A stretch of DNA of 63,438 nucleotides from a bacterium (GTDB taxonomy: Bacteria; Vulcanimicrobiota; Xenobia; Xenobiales; JADMJV01), in contig JASBRJ010000245.1 in NCBI GenBank assembly GCA_030149525.1, positions 1-63,438 on the forward strand, written 5' to 3'. The first letter of the stretch is position 1. Each line of letters opens with the position of its first letter. A model generated the notes under the pieces. That model did not search any database and was not told where the DNA came from. It saw only the letters and a program-made list of their open reading frames with translations. Position numbers and translations under genes: made by a program. Shown in pieces: positions 8,928-17,662 of the stretch.

Positions 8928-9458
8928 ATGAAGATGGAAAAGATCTGTGCAGAATTTAGGTGGACCGCCGACGACTACATCGAGGTACAAAAACATTTCT
9001 GGAAGTTAAGCCGGCAACTCCGAGGCTATCTCTCCGCTCTTTTCAGTCTTTTCATGACCGCTGTACTCTTTCAAATGTTCCCCGAATGCCTAGATGAACT
9101 CTCAGAAGCCGGCCGCACTGTCATCCCTCCTCTGGTTTGGCTCAACTTCTTCGTGCTCTACACTCTCTTCCTCAACATCGTTAAAGAAGTCGGCATTCGT
9201 CTGGCCCTACATCTGGAAGCACCACCACAAGACACTCTCTATTATCAACTGGGACAGCACTCCATAGACATGTCCTCACCGCTTTGCGACAGTCGGGTCA
9301 AGTGGTCGATGTTCTCCAAGTGGCAAGAGACGGAGAATCTCTTTATCCTGCTCAGCCGCCAAAATCACTTCATCATACCTAAAAGAGCTCTCCACCAGGA
9401 AAGTCCGGCACCAGTTCGCGAATTACTGAGTAGCAAAGTCGGACCCGAAGGAATCTAG
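8928..9458 (+). CDS. YcxB-like membrane protein
   Basis: 176 residues from ATG 8928; an in-frame ATG at 8859 would add 23 polar residues but overlaps the FHA start and has no ribosome site. Two membrane helices (LSALFSLFMTAVLFQMF and IPPLVWLNFFVLYTLFLNI) are followed by a cytoplasmic region ending in ETENLFILLSRQNHFIIPKRAL. That region matches the pattern of the YcxB-like C-terminal domain, in which a beta-rich PH-like fold ends in an I-P-K-R motif. First gene of a four-gene run of membrane proteins ending with a pilin. Confidence 0.6.
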   Translation: MKMEKICAEFRWTADDYIEVQKHFWKLSRQLRGYLSALFSLFMTAVLFQMFPECLDELSEAGRTVIPPLVWLNFFVLYTLFLNIVKEVGIRLALHLEAPPQDTLYYQLGQHSIDMSSPLCDSRVKWSMFSKWQETENLFILLSRQNHFIIPKRALHQESPAPVRELLSSKVGPEGI

Positions 9459-9462
9459 TTTA

Positions 9463-9855
9463 CTGAACTCTCTCAGACCCAGAACAGCTCTTCTCTCCCT
9501 TGCTCTTCTGGGCGCGGTCGTCCTGGGGCTTGATATTTGGGCCGATGTCGCCTTCTTTGCCGACCGGCCGGAAGCCTCAACCAGCCTTCTGCTCTCGGCC
9601 CTGGTTCGCAACCTCCTAACCCTGGTGGCTATCATAGGCCTCTTCCTGGATAAGAAATGGGCTGCCTACGCTCTGATTCTGGCCGCCGTCCTGGGTGGTT
9701 GGCGCCGACTAGGTTATCTCGCGCCCCTTTTCGCCCAGGGTCCGGGAGACTCTGTCGTGGCAGCAACCGGCGGCATGGACCTAGGCTTTAGAATGCTCCT
9801 CGTGGGAGTCGCTGTGGGCTGGTTTTCAGCAAAAAGGCAGGGTCATGAGAATTGA
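9463..9855 (+). CDS. Four-helix membrane protein, probable CTG start; tandem paralog of the next gene
   Basis: The frame is open from about 9430, but the only canonical start is GTG 9625, which would delete the first two hydrophobic helices. CTG 9463, with AAGGA 10 bases upstream, gives 130 residues beginning LNSLRPRTALLSLALLGAVV. Helices are visible near 10-25, 43-60, 62-80 and 105-120. The segments LVAIIGLFLDKKWAAYALIL and GFRMLLVGVAVGWF align by eye with LAIVGLWKDKTYGYAFLLGA and FDLLVRLLSIGFLATR of the following gene. The pair is therefore a tandem duplication, and the long form is favoured. Function unknown. Confidence 0.5.
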   Translation: MNSLRPRTALLSLALLGAVVLGLDIWADVAFFADRPEASTSLLLSALVRNLLTLVAIIGLFLDKKWAAYALILAAVLGGWRRLGYLAPLFAQGPGDSVVAATGGMDLGFRMLLVGVAVGWFSAKRQGHEN

Positions 9856-10226
9856 GAAAGCCCCTAGCCTGCCTGCTTTTCGTCTTGACTCTGTGGTGGC
9901 TCCCTTGGGACATATCGTCCATTCAAGATGGACTGAGTCGCCATTGGCAACTGGCTCTCGGCGTTTCTCTCAAGCTACTCATGCATATCCTGGCCATCGT
10001 AGGCCTTTGGAAAGACAAGACCTACGGCTACGCGTTTCTTTTGGGAGCCACCATACAGGGAAGTCTCCCGGCGGTCTCTTCTTTTTTGGCCATTCCCAGT
10101 CAGGAATGGTGGCTCTACAAGGAGCAACTCCTGCGACCGGCTTTCGATCTCCTGGTTCGCCTGCTGAGCATCGGCTTTCTGGCCACCCGACCGGGGCGTA
10201 TCGTTGGGAAGGGAGGTCCTGAATGA
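9852..10226 (+). CDS. Four-helix membrane protein, tandem paralog of the preceding gene
   Basis: 124 residues starting at TTG 9852, which overlaps the TGA of the preceding gene (TTGA). GCAGGG upstream can serve as ribosome site. Four hydrophobic segments are visible, starting KPLACLLFVLTLWWLPW. It resembles the preceding protein in order and spacing of helices and in the motif LAIVGLWKDKTYGYA. Its stop overlaps the start of the pilin frame by ATGA, so the three genes are translationally coupled. No family recognised. Confidence 0.62.
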   Translation: MRKPLACLLFVLTLWWLPWDISSIQDGLSRHWQLALGVSLKLLMHILAIVGLWKDKTYGYAFLLGATIQGSLPAVSSFLAIPSQEWWLYKEQLLRPAFDLLVRLLSIGFLATRPGRIVGKGGPE

Positions 10227-10648
10227 GGTATCCAAGCCGAGGCTTTACGCTGATTGAAGTTATGATCGTGCTGGCCATAATGATTATCTTAGCAGCCATG
10301 CTCGCTCCCTGATTCGTGCGAGCACGCTCACAGGGTCAGTTGACAGCCTGCAAATCCAATCTCAAAAACATCGGAACCGCCATGGAAAAGTACTCCGAAG
10401 ACTTCGATGGAGTTTATCCTACGCGCCTGGATCAACTCACCCCGAAGTATTTGAAAACCCTGCCCAACTGCCCGGCAGCGAGCAAGATGACCTATACTCT
10501 GGAGACCGGACCCAACGCTCAATACAACAAAGAGCGCTACGAGAACTACTATCATCTGGAATGCCACGGCAAGCACCACGAAGAGATAGTAGGTGCGCCG
10601 AACTTTCCGAACTATAACGGAGTTGTGGGTCTACAAGAACGACCCTAG
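10223..10648 (+). pseudogene. Type IV pilin/pseudopilin interrupted by an in-frame TGA
   Basis: ATG 10223 follows a strong GGGAGG and overlaps the previous stop. It opens MRYPSRGFTLIEVMIVLAI, a class III prepilin leader with G/FTLIE cleavage site and Glu5, then IIILAAMLAP-like helix residues. Codon 30 (10310-10312) is TGA. The same frame then continues FVRARSQGQLTACKSNLKNI to a TAG at 10646-10648, a typical pilin body with a C-terminal cysteine pair region. Without the TGA it would be a 141-residue pilin. GTG 10316 could restart translation but would lack the membrane helix. Nonsense mutation, sequencing error or readthrough cannot be separated here. TGA is used as a normal stop by neighbours. 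Confidence 0.7.
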
Positions 10649-11118
10649 AAGCCGCTGGCGATGGCGCTTCCTATCGCCCCCCCGATGCCGCCTAGAGCAG
10701 CCACGGCAAGGAGCGAAGAGTTGTAGCCCATGCCGCCCAGAACCGCTCCGGTGGCAAAGCCCGCAGCACCACCCATAAGGCTGAGGACGGCACCGCCAAT
10801 CCTATCCTCGGCACTGTCCTTGCTGGTCAGAGCATAAGTCCCGTTCATGCCTACAAAACCCATGCCCACAGCGCCGACCAGTCCGTTGGCGACCCCGCCG
10901 ACACCCGGCTCGAATCCGGTCAAAAGACCGGCTGCATAAACTCCCGCGCCGGCTCCGGCTAGAGTTGCAATGGTTTTCAGAGCCTTGCTACCGCCTCTAG
11001 AATCTGAAAAGGTGAAAGAGTCCGACGGCGCGCTTTGCTCTGCAGCTCTCGGTTGAGGACTGGACGGAGTCGCGGAGAGTGGCTTCGAAGCCAAAAGTTT
11101 TGTTGAAGGTATATTCAC
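10645..11118 (-). CDS. Glycine-zipper hydrophobic protein with MNIxS start signature
   Basis: 157 residues from GTG 11118, with AGGAG nine bases upstream. It starts MNIPSTKLLASKPLSATP, then a Ser/Pro/Ala linker to APSDSFTFSD, then three to four hydrophobic segments dense in Gly and Ala (TIATLAGAGAGVYAAGLLTG; VGAVGMGFVGM; GGAAGFATGAVLGGMG; AVAALGGIGGAIGSAIASGF). The start and the D-S-F box recur in the proteins at 61241 and 63052. No known family is recognised. Its end overlaps the interrupted pilin by four bases, tail to tail, and it diverges from the related glycine-rich gene at 11330. Confidence 0.72.
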   Translation of the reverse strand: MNIPSTKLLASKPLSATPSSPQPRAAEQSAPSDSFTFSDSRGGSKALKTIATLAGAGAGVYAAGLLTGFEPGVGGVANGLVGAVGMGFVGMNGTYALTSKDSAEDRIGGAVLSLMGGAAGFATGAVLGGMGYNSSLLAVAALGGIGGAIGSAIASGF

Positions 11119-11329
11119 GGTGGAGTTCTCCTGTTCAAGATCAGATTCTACAGCGAGCCTAGTCCCGTTTCGTTATTCATTCGTCAAAGAAACGTCATTT
11201 TGTTACACAGTTTTCAGCCAGGTTGCCGCTACGTGAACACTCCGTCAGAACGGGCTCAGAGCGGCCTATTTTAACAGTGCTTTAACGTTTATGGGTGAGA
11301 GTTCGGGCAAGTCAAAATCGGAGAGTCCC

Positions 11330-12712
11330 ATGAATATCGCTTCTTCGCGTCCTGTTAAAGAGACGCCCTACAGAAAAATTATCAACTCAAAGGCCGGCAA
11401 ACTGGTCCGGGAAAATAAGGTCGGCACCGGTGCCGCCGTTGTAGCGGCCACAGCCACCATCGCCGGAGGCGTCGTCCAATCGGACACATTCGCCCAAGTT
11501 GCGCGCTACGGAATCGCTCCTGCGGTTGGAGCCGGAATAGGCGTCCTTGGCGCCACGGCCGTCCACGACGCCGTGGTGAACGATATCGGAGAGAACAACC
11601 TCAAGGCCACCGGAAAGATTATTGTCGGCTCCGCTGCGACCCTGGGCGGAACCCAAGTCGCTGGAGCGGCCCTCAACATTCCGGTTCTCGACGAAGCCTT
11701 CACCGGCATCGTCTTCGACCACGGCCAGAGCCTCCTTGGAGGTGGTCTCCTGGCTGGGGCTGCCATGGGTGCAAAAGCCGCCGCCGGGCAGTTCCAAAAA
11801 CTCGGTTCCGCAGAAAACACAGCCCTCCCGATGGCCATGGGCACGGGGGCGGCTGCCGCTTCCAGCGGGGCGGGACTGGCCGGGGCGGAGCTGATTGGAA
11901 ACGACCTGAACATTCCAGTGATGAACAAAGCTCTTACGGGAACCATCGAATTTCTGAGTCAGTCTCCCCTCTCGTCGGTTGTGGGTGGGGGTCTTTTGAC
12001 GGCGGGTGCTGCAGTAGCCGGCACGGAAGCTGTCAAGAATCTTCAAGCCGACAAAAACCCCTACGGCACCGCCGCGCTCGCTTCGGGTGCCGTGGCCGGT
12101 GGACTCGGTGGAGTGGAAATGATGGGACACGGTCTGGGCTTGGAAGCCACTCAGGGTCTCTTCACCCAGAACGCCGATATCATCGGAAGCCTCTCTGTGA
12201 GCGCCTTCGGTGGCGCCCTTGCCGGACACGCGGCCAAGTCCATCCAACAAGAGGGCCTGACTCCCACCCGAGCCCTGATGCTGACCGCCGGTGCGGGCAC
12301 AACCGTAGGCGGCCTCGGCTTGGCTGCTTTTAGTGCCGATGCCGTGAGGGTGGCCGATTTTCTCGGTAACGGTACCGCCGTGGTGGCGGGAGCCGGATTG
12401 GGTTTGAGCAGCTACGCGTTTGGCGAAAAGGCTTACAAGGCCGCAAAGAATGGAAAGATCGGTAGCGCCGCATTCCACGGTACAGGCGCTCTGGCGAGCG
12501 CAGCCGGCGGACTGGCTGCCGTGGGCGAAGGACTTGGTATTGAGGCTTTGCAAGACGCCGGTCGTGCGGTTGCCCGCCACACTGTGGAGCCGATCTTTGA
12601 GCATATCGTCTCCCCCACTCTTCAGTTCTTTTTTCACAACCCTGTGGTAGGCGGAATCGGACTAGCCGCGGCGGTAGGCGCCTTCGCTTATACCAATATG
12701 AAAAACGACTAG
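11330..12712 (+). CDS. Glycine/alanine-rich protein with about six ~70-residue repeats
   Basis: 460 residues from ATG 11330 (GGAGAG five bases upstream); an upstream in-frame ATG at 11291 adds 13 residues but breaks the MNI-start signature. After MNIASSRPVKETPYRK it consists of about six imperfect units. Each has a Gly/Ala-rich hydrophobic helix pair separated by a polar loop: compare ALNIPVLDEAFTGIV with DLNIPVMNKALTGTI, LLGGGLLAGAA with VVGGGLLTAGAA, and GLGLEATQGLF with GLGIEALQDAG. The pattern suggests a repeated membrane hairpin or glycine-zipper stack. It shares its ~210-base divergent upstream region with the 10645 gene and is closed by a strong terminator. Function unknown. Confidence 0.75.
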   Translation: MNIASSRPVKETPYRKIINSKAGKLVRENKVGTGAAVVAATATIAGGVVQSDTFAQVARYGIAPAVGAGIGVLGATAVHDAVVNDIGENNLKATGKIIVGSAATLGGTQVAGAALNIPVLDEAFTGIVFDHGQSLLGGGLLAGAAMGAKAAAGQFQKLGSAENTALPMAMGTGAAAASSGAGLAGAELIGNDLNIPVMNKALTGTIEFLSQSPLSSVVGGGLLTAGAAVAGTEAVKNLQADKNPYGTAALASGAVAGGLGGVEMMGHGLGLEATQGLFTQNADIIGSLSVSAFGGALAGHAAKSIQQEGLTPTRALMLTAGAGTTVGGLGLAAFSADAVRVADFLGNGTAVVAGAGLGLSSYAFGEKAYKAAKNGKIGSAAFHGTGALASAAGGLAAVGEGLGIEALQDAGRAVARHTVEPIFEHIVSPTLQFFFHNPVVGGIGLAAAVGAFAYTNMKND

Positions 12713-12737
12713 TGCCCTCCGTTAACCGGGCACCTTG

Positions 12738-12775
12738 AAAAGACCTCCGGCCTGACCGGAGGTCTTTTTCTTTTT
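12738..12775 (+). terminator. Rho-independent terminator
   Basis: AAAAGACCTCCGG and CCGGAGGTCTTTT form a 13-bp stem with a five-base loop, followed by TCTTTTT. It ends the glycine-rich repeat gene. Confidence 0.9.
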
Positions 12776-12846
12776 CTCAAAGAGAACAGCTCGCAAAACA
12801 TAGGAACTGCAGGGCCCGAAGGCACCGACGCGAACTGCGAGTCCTC

Positions 12847-15750
12847 GTGTTAAACCTACATTCTCAGTTTGTTCGACAGGCCGAGCGAACCCCGGAAGCC
12901 GTCGCTTTAGTCGATCAGCAATCCACCCTGTCCTACGCTGAACTGGATCGAAGAAGCGACGCTCTCGCTGCCACGCTCAACCTGCTCGGAGTCGACCTCG
13001 ACGACACTGTAGGGATCTACCTTCCCAAGTCGACCGACTATGCCGTAGCGTGCCTTGCCGCCATGAAATCCGGGGGGGCTTTCCTCCCCCTTTTTCTCGA
13101 CTCACCGCCAAACCAATTAGGCAAAATCCTGGAGCAGGCCGAAACCAAAGCCGTTATTTCTACTGTCGAGCTGAGTCAAAGACTCCCCGCTCCCCACACG
13201 GTCAAATTCGTCAATCTGGACGGCTGGGAGCCCCCGCCCGCCCCCTGGCCCGAACCTCCGAGAGTCGAGTTGGACAACTTGATGTTCGTGGTCTATACGT
13301 CCGGGACGACCGGCGAACCCAAGGGCATCCAACTGCCCCATCGCGCCGCAGCCCACTCCTACGCAGAACGCTATAAAATCAGTTCTTACCAACCTGGCCA
13401 AAGGGTTGCCTGCAATATCTTTTTTGTGTGGGAGATCTTCCGGGTTCTTAGCAAAGGAGCAGCACTTTATGTTGTCTCCGACGACATCATCTATGACCCG
13501 AAGCTTTTGGCCGATTTTCTGGAGCATCATCAGATCACGGAGATGCTGTTCACCCCCTCGCTTATGGAAACCATGTTGAATCAGTGGTCGGAGGAAGTCT
13601 GGCAGAATCGCCTCACTTCCCTGGAAGTGATCTGGCTCAACGGTGAGGTGGTTACGGAAGAGCTTCGACAGAAGTGCCTCGACGCAGTCCTCCCGCAGAC
13701 TCGATTGCTCAACACGTACAGTATCTCGGAATGTCACGACGTAGCCTCTTATGACCTCAGAACTGCCCGGCCGTCACCCACCGGTTTCAGCGCCGTGGGC
13801 TACCCCATCGACGGCATCCAAGTCAAACTCATGGAAAACTCCGAACTTTACGTAGGCGGCCCGGGGCTTGCCAGAGGCTATCTTGGGAGACCTCATCTCA
13901 CCGCAGAGCGCTTTGTAACGCTTGAGGGGGAGCGCTATTATCGGACCGGGGACATCGGATATTTCCGGGAGGACGGACTTCTGGAAATCAGGGGCCGTTG
14001 CGATTCCATGGTGAAGATTCGAGGCTACAGCGTTCATCTCGGCGCGGTCCAATCGGTTTTGGAGAAACTCCCAAGCGTCAAGTCCGCGGCCGTCGTGGCG
14101 GTGGGTAAAGAAGGACGAGATAAGCGACTGGTGGCCTACGTGGTGGGGGAAAACGATAAGAATTGGTCCATCGACCCCGGCTCTCATTCCTGTCCGGAGC
14201 TTCGAGACGCCCTGCGGGATTCGCTTCCCGAATTCATGCTCCCAAATCTCTTTGTGGAACTGGACTCCCTTCCCTTAAGCCCCACAACAGGCAAGCTGGA
14301 CACCAAGCTTCTGCCACCTCTTCCCGCGCGCCGAAGCTTTCCCGTCGACGATCTGCGACTCCCCGCAGAAGCCAACCTCCAGCAGTTGCAAACCCTCATC
14401 GCCACTTTGTGGGAAAGGATTCTCGGACTAGATCCAGGAGTGGTCACTCCCGAGTCAAATTTTTTCGACCTCGGAGGCCACTCCCTCATGGCGGTTCGCG
14501 TGGTCAATCATCTGGAAAGGCTAACCGGGTTCTCCATTTCGGTGAAGGACCTCTACAAATACCCAACCGTGAAACAACTGAGTCAATCCCTTCATTCCGG
14601 CGATCCTTCGCACACCTCTCAAAACACGGGTCCTCAAGCAGAGGACTGGAGCTTGCCGGGCGATATCTCTCCCCAAAAAGCGACCTGGACAAAGCCCGAT
14701 CAGGCATCGGGAATTCTGGTTACCGGAGCCACCGGTTTTTTAGGGGCCTTTCTCGTGCAGCGATTGCTCTCAGCTTCCAGCTGCCCCATCTACTGCCTGG
14801 TTCGGGGCGAACAACCGCAAAAACGCCTAGAAGACAATCTTGCCTCCTACGGACTGGCGCTATCCCCGCAAATTCGAGCCGTCGCGGGCGATCTTTCCAA
14901 GCCCGGCCTGGGGCTGTCTGCCGACGATCAAAATCTGCTTGCGCAGAAGGTGGGCCTGGTCTTCCATTGTGGAGCCGCCGTGAACTACGTTCACCACTAT
15001 GAAGCTCTGAAACCTCATACCGTGAATGGAACTCTTGAAATATTGAAGTTCTGTTCGGCCGGCGACAGAGCGAAAACGCTTCACTACATCTCCACCAATG
15101 GAGTCTTTCCGGGAGGCGGCACCTATGCTGAGAACCGTGAGATCGATGCTTACCTGAACGACTTATCCAACGGGTACGGTCATTCCAAATGGGTGGCCGA
15201 GAAGCTGGTTTGGCAGGCCGTGGACAGAGGTCTGCCCGCCACGATTTACCGACCCGGCAACGTAGGTCATCACTCCCAAAGCGGGGCGCGCAATTCCAAC
15301 GATTTTCAGACTCTTCTGGTGAGAGCCTGTCTTTGCGTAGGACAGGTCCCTGAGAGCGAAGGTTGGTATTTTGAGATGACTCCTGTGGACTTTCTCACCA
15401 ACGTCATCGTGACACTCGCCTCGGACCGCTCATGCAACGGCAGTGTCTTCAATATTGTGCAATCTCCAACCACGCCGGCCCACCGCTTCTTTGAAGCCCT
15501 TGGCTTGCCCACGGTTGCTCAAGAAGATTGGCTCCGAAAACTCACCAACTGGGCCCGGGAACACGACGACAGTCAACTGGAAGTTCTGGCCCGGTCGTTG
15601 TCTGATGTAGAAGGATATCTCCGAGATACCAGCGTCTATCGATCAGAACAGTTCGACAAGGCCCTGGCATCTCACGGACTGAGCCGACCGGACGCCGGCT
15701 CACGGTACCTTCAACTGCTGACGACAGAGCCGGTGGGAGCGGGGAGATAG
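12847..15750 (+). CDS. Stand-alone NRPS-like protein: adenylation, carrier, thioester reductase (A-T-R)
   Basis: 967 residues from GTG 12847. The adenylation domain (~1-500) shows VYTSGTTGEPKG, YRTGDIGYF, a GRCDSMVKIRGYSVHLG core and the A10 lysine in TTGKLD. The carrier domain (~515-585) carries the phosphopantetheine serine in FFDLGGHSLMAV. The reductase domain (~625-967) has the Rossmann start LVTGATGFLGAFLV, STNG and YGHSKWVAEK with catalytic Tyr/Lys. The layout is that of carboxylic-acid or aminoadipate reductases: an acid is adenylated, loaded and released as aldehyde or alcohol. The A5 region reads NTYSISECHDVAS instead of the usual YGPTE. There is no condensation domain. Trigger factor follows after one base. 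Confidence 0.9.
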   Translation: MLNLHSQFVRQAERTPEAVALVDQQSTLSYAELDRRSDALAATLNLLGVDLDDTVGIYLPKSTDYAVACLAAMKSGGAFLPLFLDSPPNQLGKILEQAETKAVISTVELSQRLPAPHTVKFVNLDGWEPPPAPWPEPPRVELDNLMFVVYTSGTTGEPKGIQLPHRAAAHSYAERYKISSYQPGQRVACNIFFVWEIFRVLSKGAALYVVSDDIIYDPKLLADFLEHHQITEMLFTPSLMETMLNQWSEEVWQNRLTSLEVIWLNGEVVTEELRQKCLDAVLPQTRLLNTYSISECHDVASYDLRTARPSPTGFSAVGYPIDGIQVKLMENSELYVGGPGLARGYLGRPHLTAERFVTLEGERYYRTGDIGYFREDGLLEIRGRCDSMVKIRGYSVHLGAVQSVLEKLPSVKSAAVVAVGKEGRDKRLVAYVVGENDKNWSIDPGSHSCPELRDALRDSLPEFMLPNLFVELDSLPLSPTTGKLDTKLLPPLPARRSFPVDDLRLPAEANLQQLQTLIATLWERILGLDPGVVTPESNFFDLGGHSLMAVRVVNHLERLTGFSISVKDLYKYPTVKQLSQSLHSGDPSHTSQNTGPQAEDWSLPGDISPQKATWTKPDQASGILVTGATGFLGAFLVQRLLSASSCPIYCLVRGEQPQKRLEDNLASYGLALSPQIRAVAGDLSKPGLGLSADDQNLLAQKVGLVFHCGAAVNYVHHYEALKPHTVNGTLEILKFCSAGDRAKTLHYISTNGVFPGGGTYAENREIDAYLNDLSNGYGHSKWVAEKLVWQAVDRGLPATIYRPGNVGHHSQSGARNSNDFQTLLVRACLCVGQVPESEGWYFEMTPVDFLTNVIVTLASDRSCNGSVFNIVQSPTTPAHRFFEALGLPTVAQEDWLRKLTNWAREHDDSQLEVLARSLSDVEGYLRDTSVYRSEQFDKALASHGLSRPDAGSRYLQLLTTEPVGAGR

Positions 15751-15751
15751 C

Positions 15752-17482
15752 TTGATAACGTTCACAACCCGCCAAACATCGGCCAGCCAACACGTGCTGG
15801 AAGTTACCATCGATTCTCAGAGAGTCGAAGAAGCCTACCGAACAGCTTTCCAAGAGCGGAGAAAACATCTAAAAATCAAGGGTTTTCGCAAGGGCAACGT
15901 GCCCGAACCGATCGCCCGAAAGCACCTCAAAGACTCCCTGCTCGCCAACCGAGTGGTCAATCTGCTTGTGCCGCCCGCCTACAAAGAAGCCCTGAAACAG
16001 TCAGCTCTTTCACCTCTGGGCAAACCGGATTGGGAACTCAAACAGAACGAACGAGGCAAAGATCTGATCTTCGAGGCAACTCTTCATGTTATGCCGATTT
16101 TGGAGATCGAAGGGTATCGAGGATACAAGCTCACTCTCCCTCGGATCGAAATCAGCGACGACAGAGTCGAGCAAATTCTCTATCAGAAACGACAGGGAGT
16201 CTCTCGCTATCTCGACCGCCCGAAAGATCATAAGGCTGCGTTGGGTGATTTTGCCTTTATCGACTACACCAGCACTCACAACGGCAAACCTCTCCCCCAT
16301 GCTTCGGTCAAGAACTTCCTCCTGGAGATGCAAAATGAGAAGTTCCTCCCCGGTTTCGTGGACGCCCTCGTGGGTGCGGAGGCCGGTGAAGAACGAGTCT
16401 TCCAACTGACCTTGCCCTTAAACTATGCAGAGAAGTCTTTGGCAGGCGAAACGGTGGAATTTACCGTCAAAATCCATCAGCTCAAAGAGCGACGCGTTCC
16501 TGAGATGGACGACAACTTTGCCAAGACCTACTCCAAATTCCAGACCATAAAAGAACTGAAAGAGACGGTCAAAGCGAATCTCCTCAAGCAAGAAAGGCAG
16601 AAACAAGAGGAGGAAGCGACTCACGAAATCGTGAGAACTCTGGTGGCCAAGATCGATACTGCTGAAGTGCCGCTTCAACTGCAGGACGGCCACGCCGGTT
16701 TAGCCTTGCGCAATCACACCAGAAATCTGGAAAAGCAAGGTCTTACCATGGAGCAATACCTGGCCAAGCGGGGCATCTCTTCGGAGCACTTTCGAGAAGA
16801 GTTGGGACTCACCGGTTTGGTTGAGGGGCGCCTAGAAATCTTCTACCGGAGCATCGCATCGGCCGAGGGAATTCAGGTTCTCAAGAAAGAGGTTGATCAG
16901 GCCATCGCAGGCCAGGCCCAATCAGCCGGTGTGACAACCGAAGCTTTGAAGGCTCAAATGCTCAAAGAAGACACCTACAAGCTACTGGCCTACAGAATCC
17001 TTATCCAAAAAGTAAGACACAAGCTCTTTGAACTGGCCGATATTGAATACTTAGATGTGGACAAATTAGAGTCCCCCAAAGTCTCCAAGCCGAAAGCGGC
17101 TAGCAAGAAGAAAGCCAAATCCGCCTCTAAGAAGAAATCCAAGCCAGCTTCCAAACCCAAGACTGCCGCAAAAAAGAAAGCGAAAGCCGGTTCAAAAGCT
17201 GTCAAGAAGAAGAAAGCTGCGAGCAAGAAAAAAGTCAAAGCGAAATCGAAGACCACTCCAAAGAAGAAGTCGGTAAGCAAGAAAAAGGCTAAGCCCGCCT
17301 CGAAGCCCAAGGCAACCAATAAAAAGAGCAAAGCCAAAGCAAAGACGACCACCAAGAAGAAAGCCGCCGCCAAGAAGAAATCGACACCCAAGCCAAAGCC
17401 CGTGACTAAGACCAAGGTCAAGAGCAAGTCGAAGGCTTCCAAAAAGAAGAGCAAGGCGCGTAATTCTAAAAAGTCACAGTAG
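15752..17482 (+). CDS. tig: Trigger factor-like chaperone with a ~130-residue lysine-rich tail
   Basis: 576 residues from TTG 15752 with GGGGAG upstream, one base after the A-T-R gene. The first ~440 residues follow trigger factor. The ribosome-binding N-domain carries the signature KIKGFRKGNVP. A PPIase (FKBP-like) segment follows, LGDFAFIDYTSTHNGKPL to LPLNYAEKSLAGETVEF. The C-terminal chaperone arms include VPEMDDNFAKTYSKF. From about residue 444 to the end the protein is almost only Lys, Ala, Ser, Pro and Thr in repeats such as ASKKKAKSASKKK, like histone H1 or AlgP-type tails. Known trigger factors lack this. The tail may bind RNA or DNA or hold the protein on ribosomes; that is inference. 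Confidence 0.85.
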   Translation: MITFTTRQTSASQHVLEVTIDSQRVEEAYRTAFQERRKHLKIKGFRKGNVPEPIARKHLKDSLLANRVVNLLVPPAYKEALKQSALSPLGKPDWELKQNERGKDLIFEATLHVMPILEIEGYRGYKLTLPRIEISDDRVEQILYQKRQGVSRYLDRPKDHKAALGDFAFIDYTSTHNGKPLPHASVKNFLLEMQNEKFLPGFVDALVGAEAGEERVFQLTLPLNYAEKSLAGETVEFTVKIHQLKERRVPEMDDNFAKTYSKFQTIKELKETVKANLLKQERQKQEEEATHEIVRTLVAKIDTAEVPLQLQDGHAGLALRNHTRNLEKQGLTMEQYLAKRGISSEHFREELGLTGLVEGRLEIFYRSIASAEGIQVLKKEVDQAIAGQAQSAGVTTEALKAQMLKEDTYKLLAYRILIQKVRHKLFELADIEYLDVDKLESPKVSKPKAASKKKAKSASKKKSKPASKPKTAAKKKAKAGSKAVKKKKAASKKKVKAKSKTTPKKKSVSKKKAKPASKPKATNKKSKAKAKTTTKKKAAAKKKSTPKPKPVTKTKVKSKSKASKKKSKARNSKKSQ

Positions 17483-17662
17483 TCTGCATCATATCTTTAT
17501 CAAAAATTCAGACTCGTGGGCAGCGCGTGTGATAAACCCAAGGCTTGAAGAAAAACAGGAAACATCCGTATCGACTTCCCGGCCCAAGGGGACAAGACCG
17601 CTCAGACAAAATAGAAAGACGACCCCTCGAAACGATCGGGAGGCCGCCTTACAAGTCTTGAG

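Noticed and set aside
10310-10312. TGA as selenocysteine or as tryptophan in an altered code
   Set aside because: Neighbouring genes end in TGA at coupled junctions, no SECIS-like hairpin was seen, and selenocysteine in a pilin helix has no precedent known to me.
11387-12637. 416-codon minus-strand frame opposite the glycine-rich repeat gene
   Set aside because: It is a shadow of the high-GC repeated coding strand: odd composition, no ribosome site, while the plus strand gives coherent repeats.
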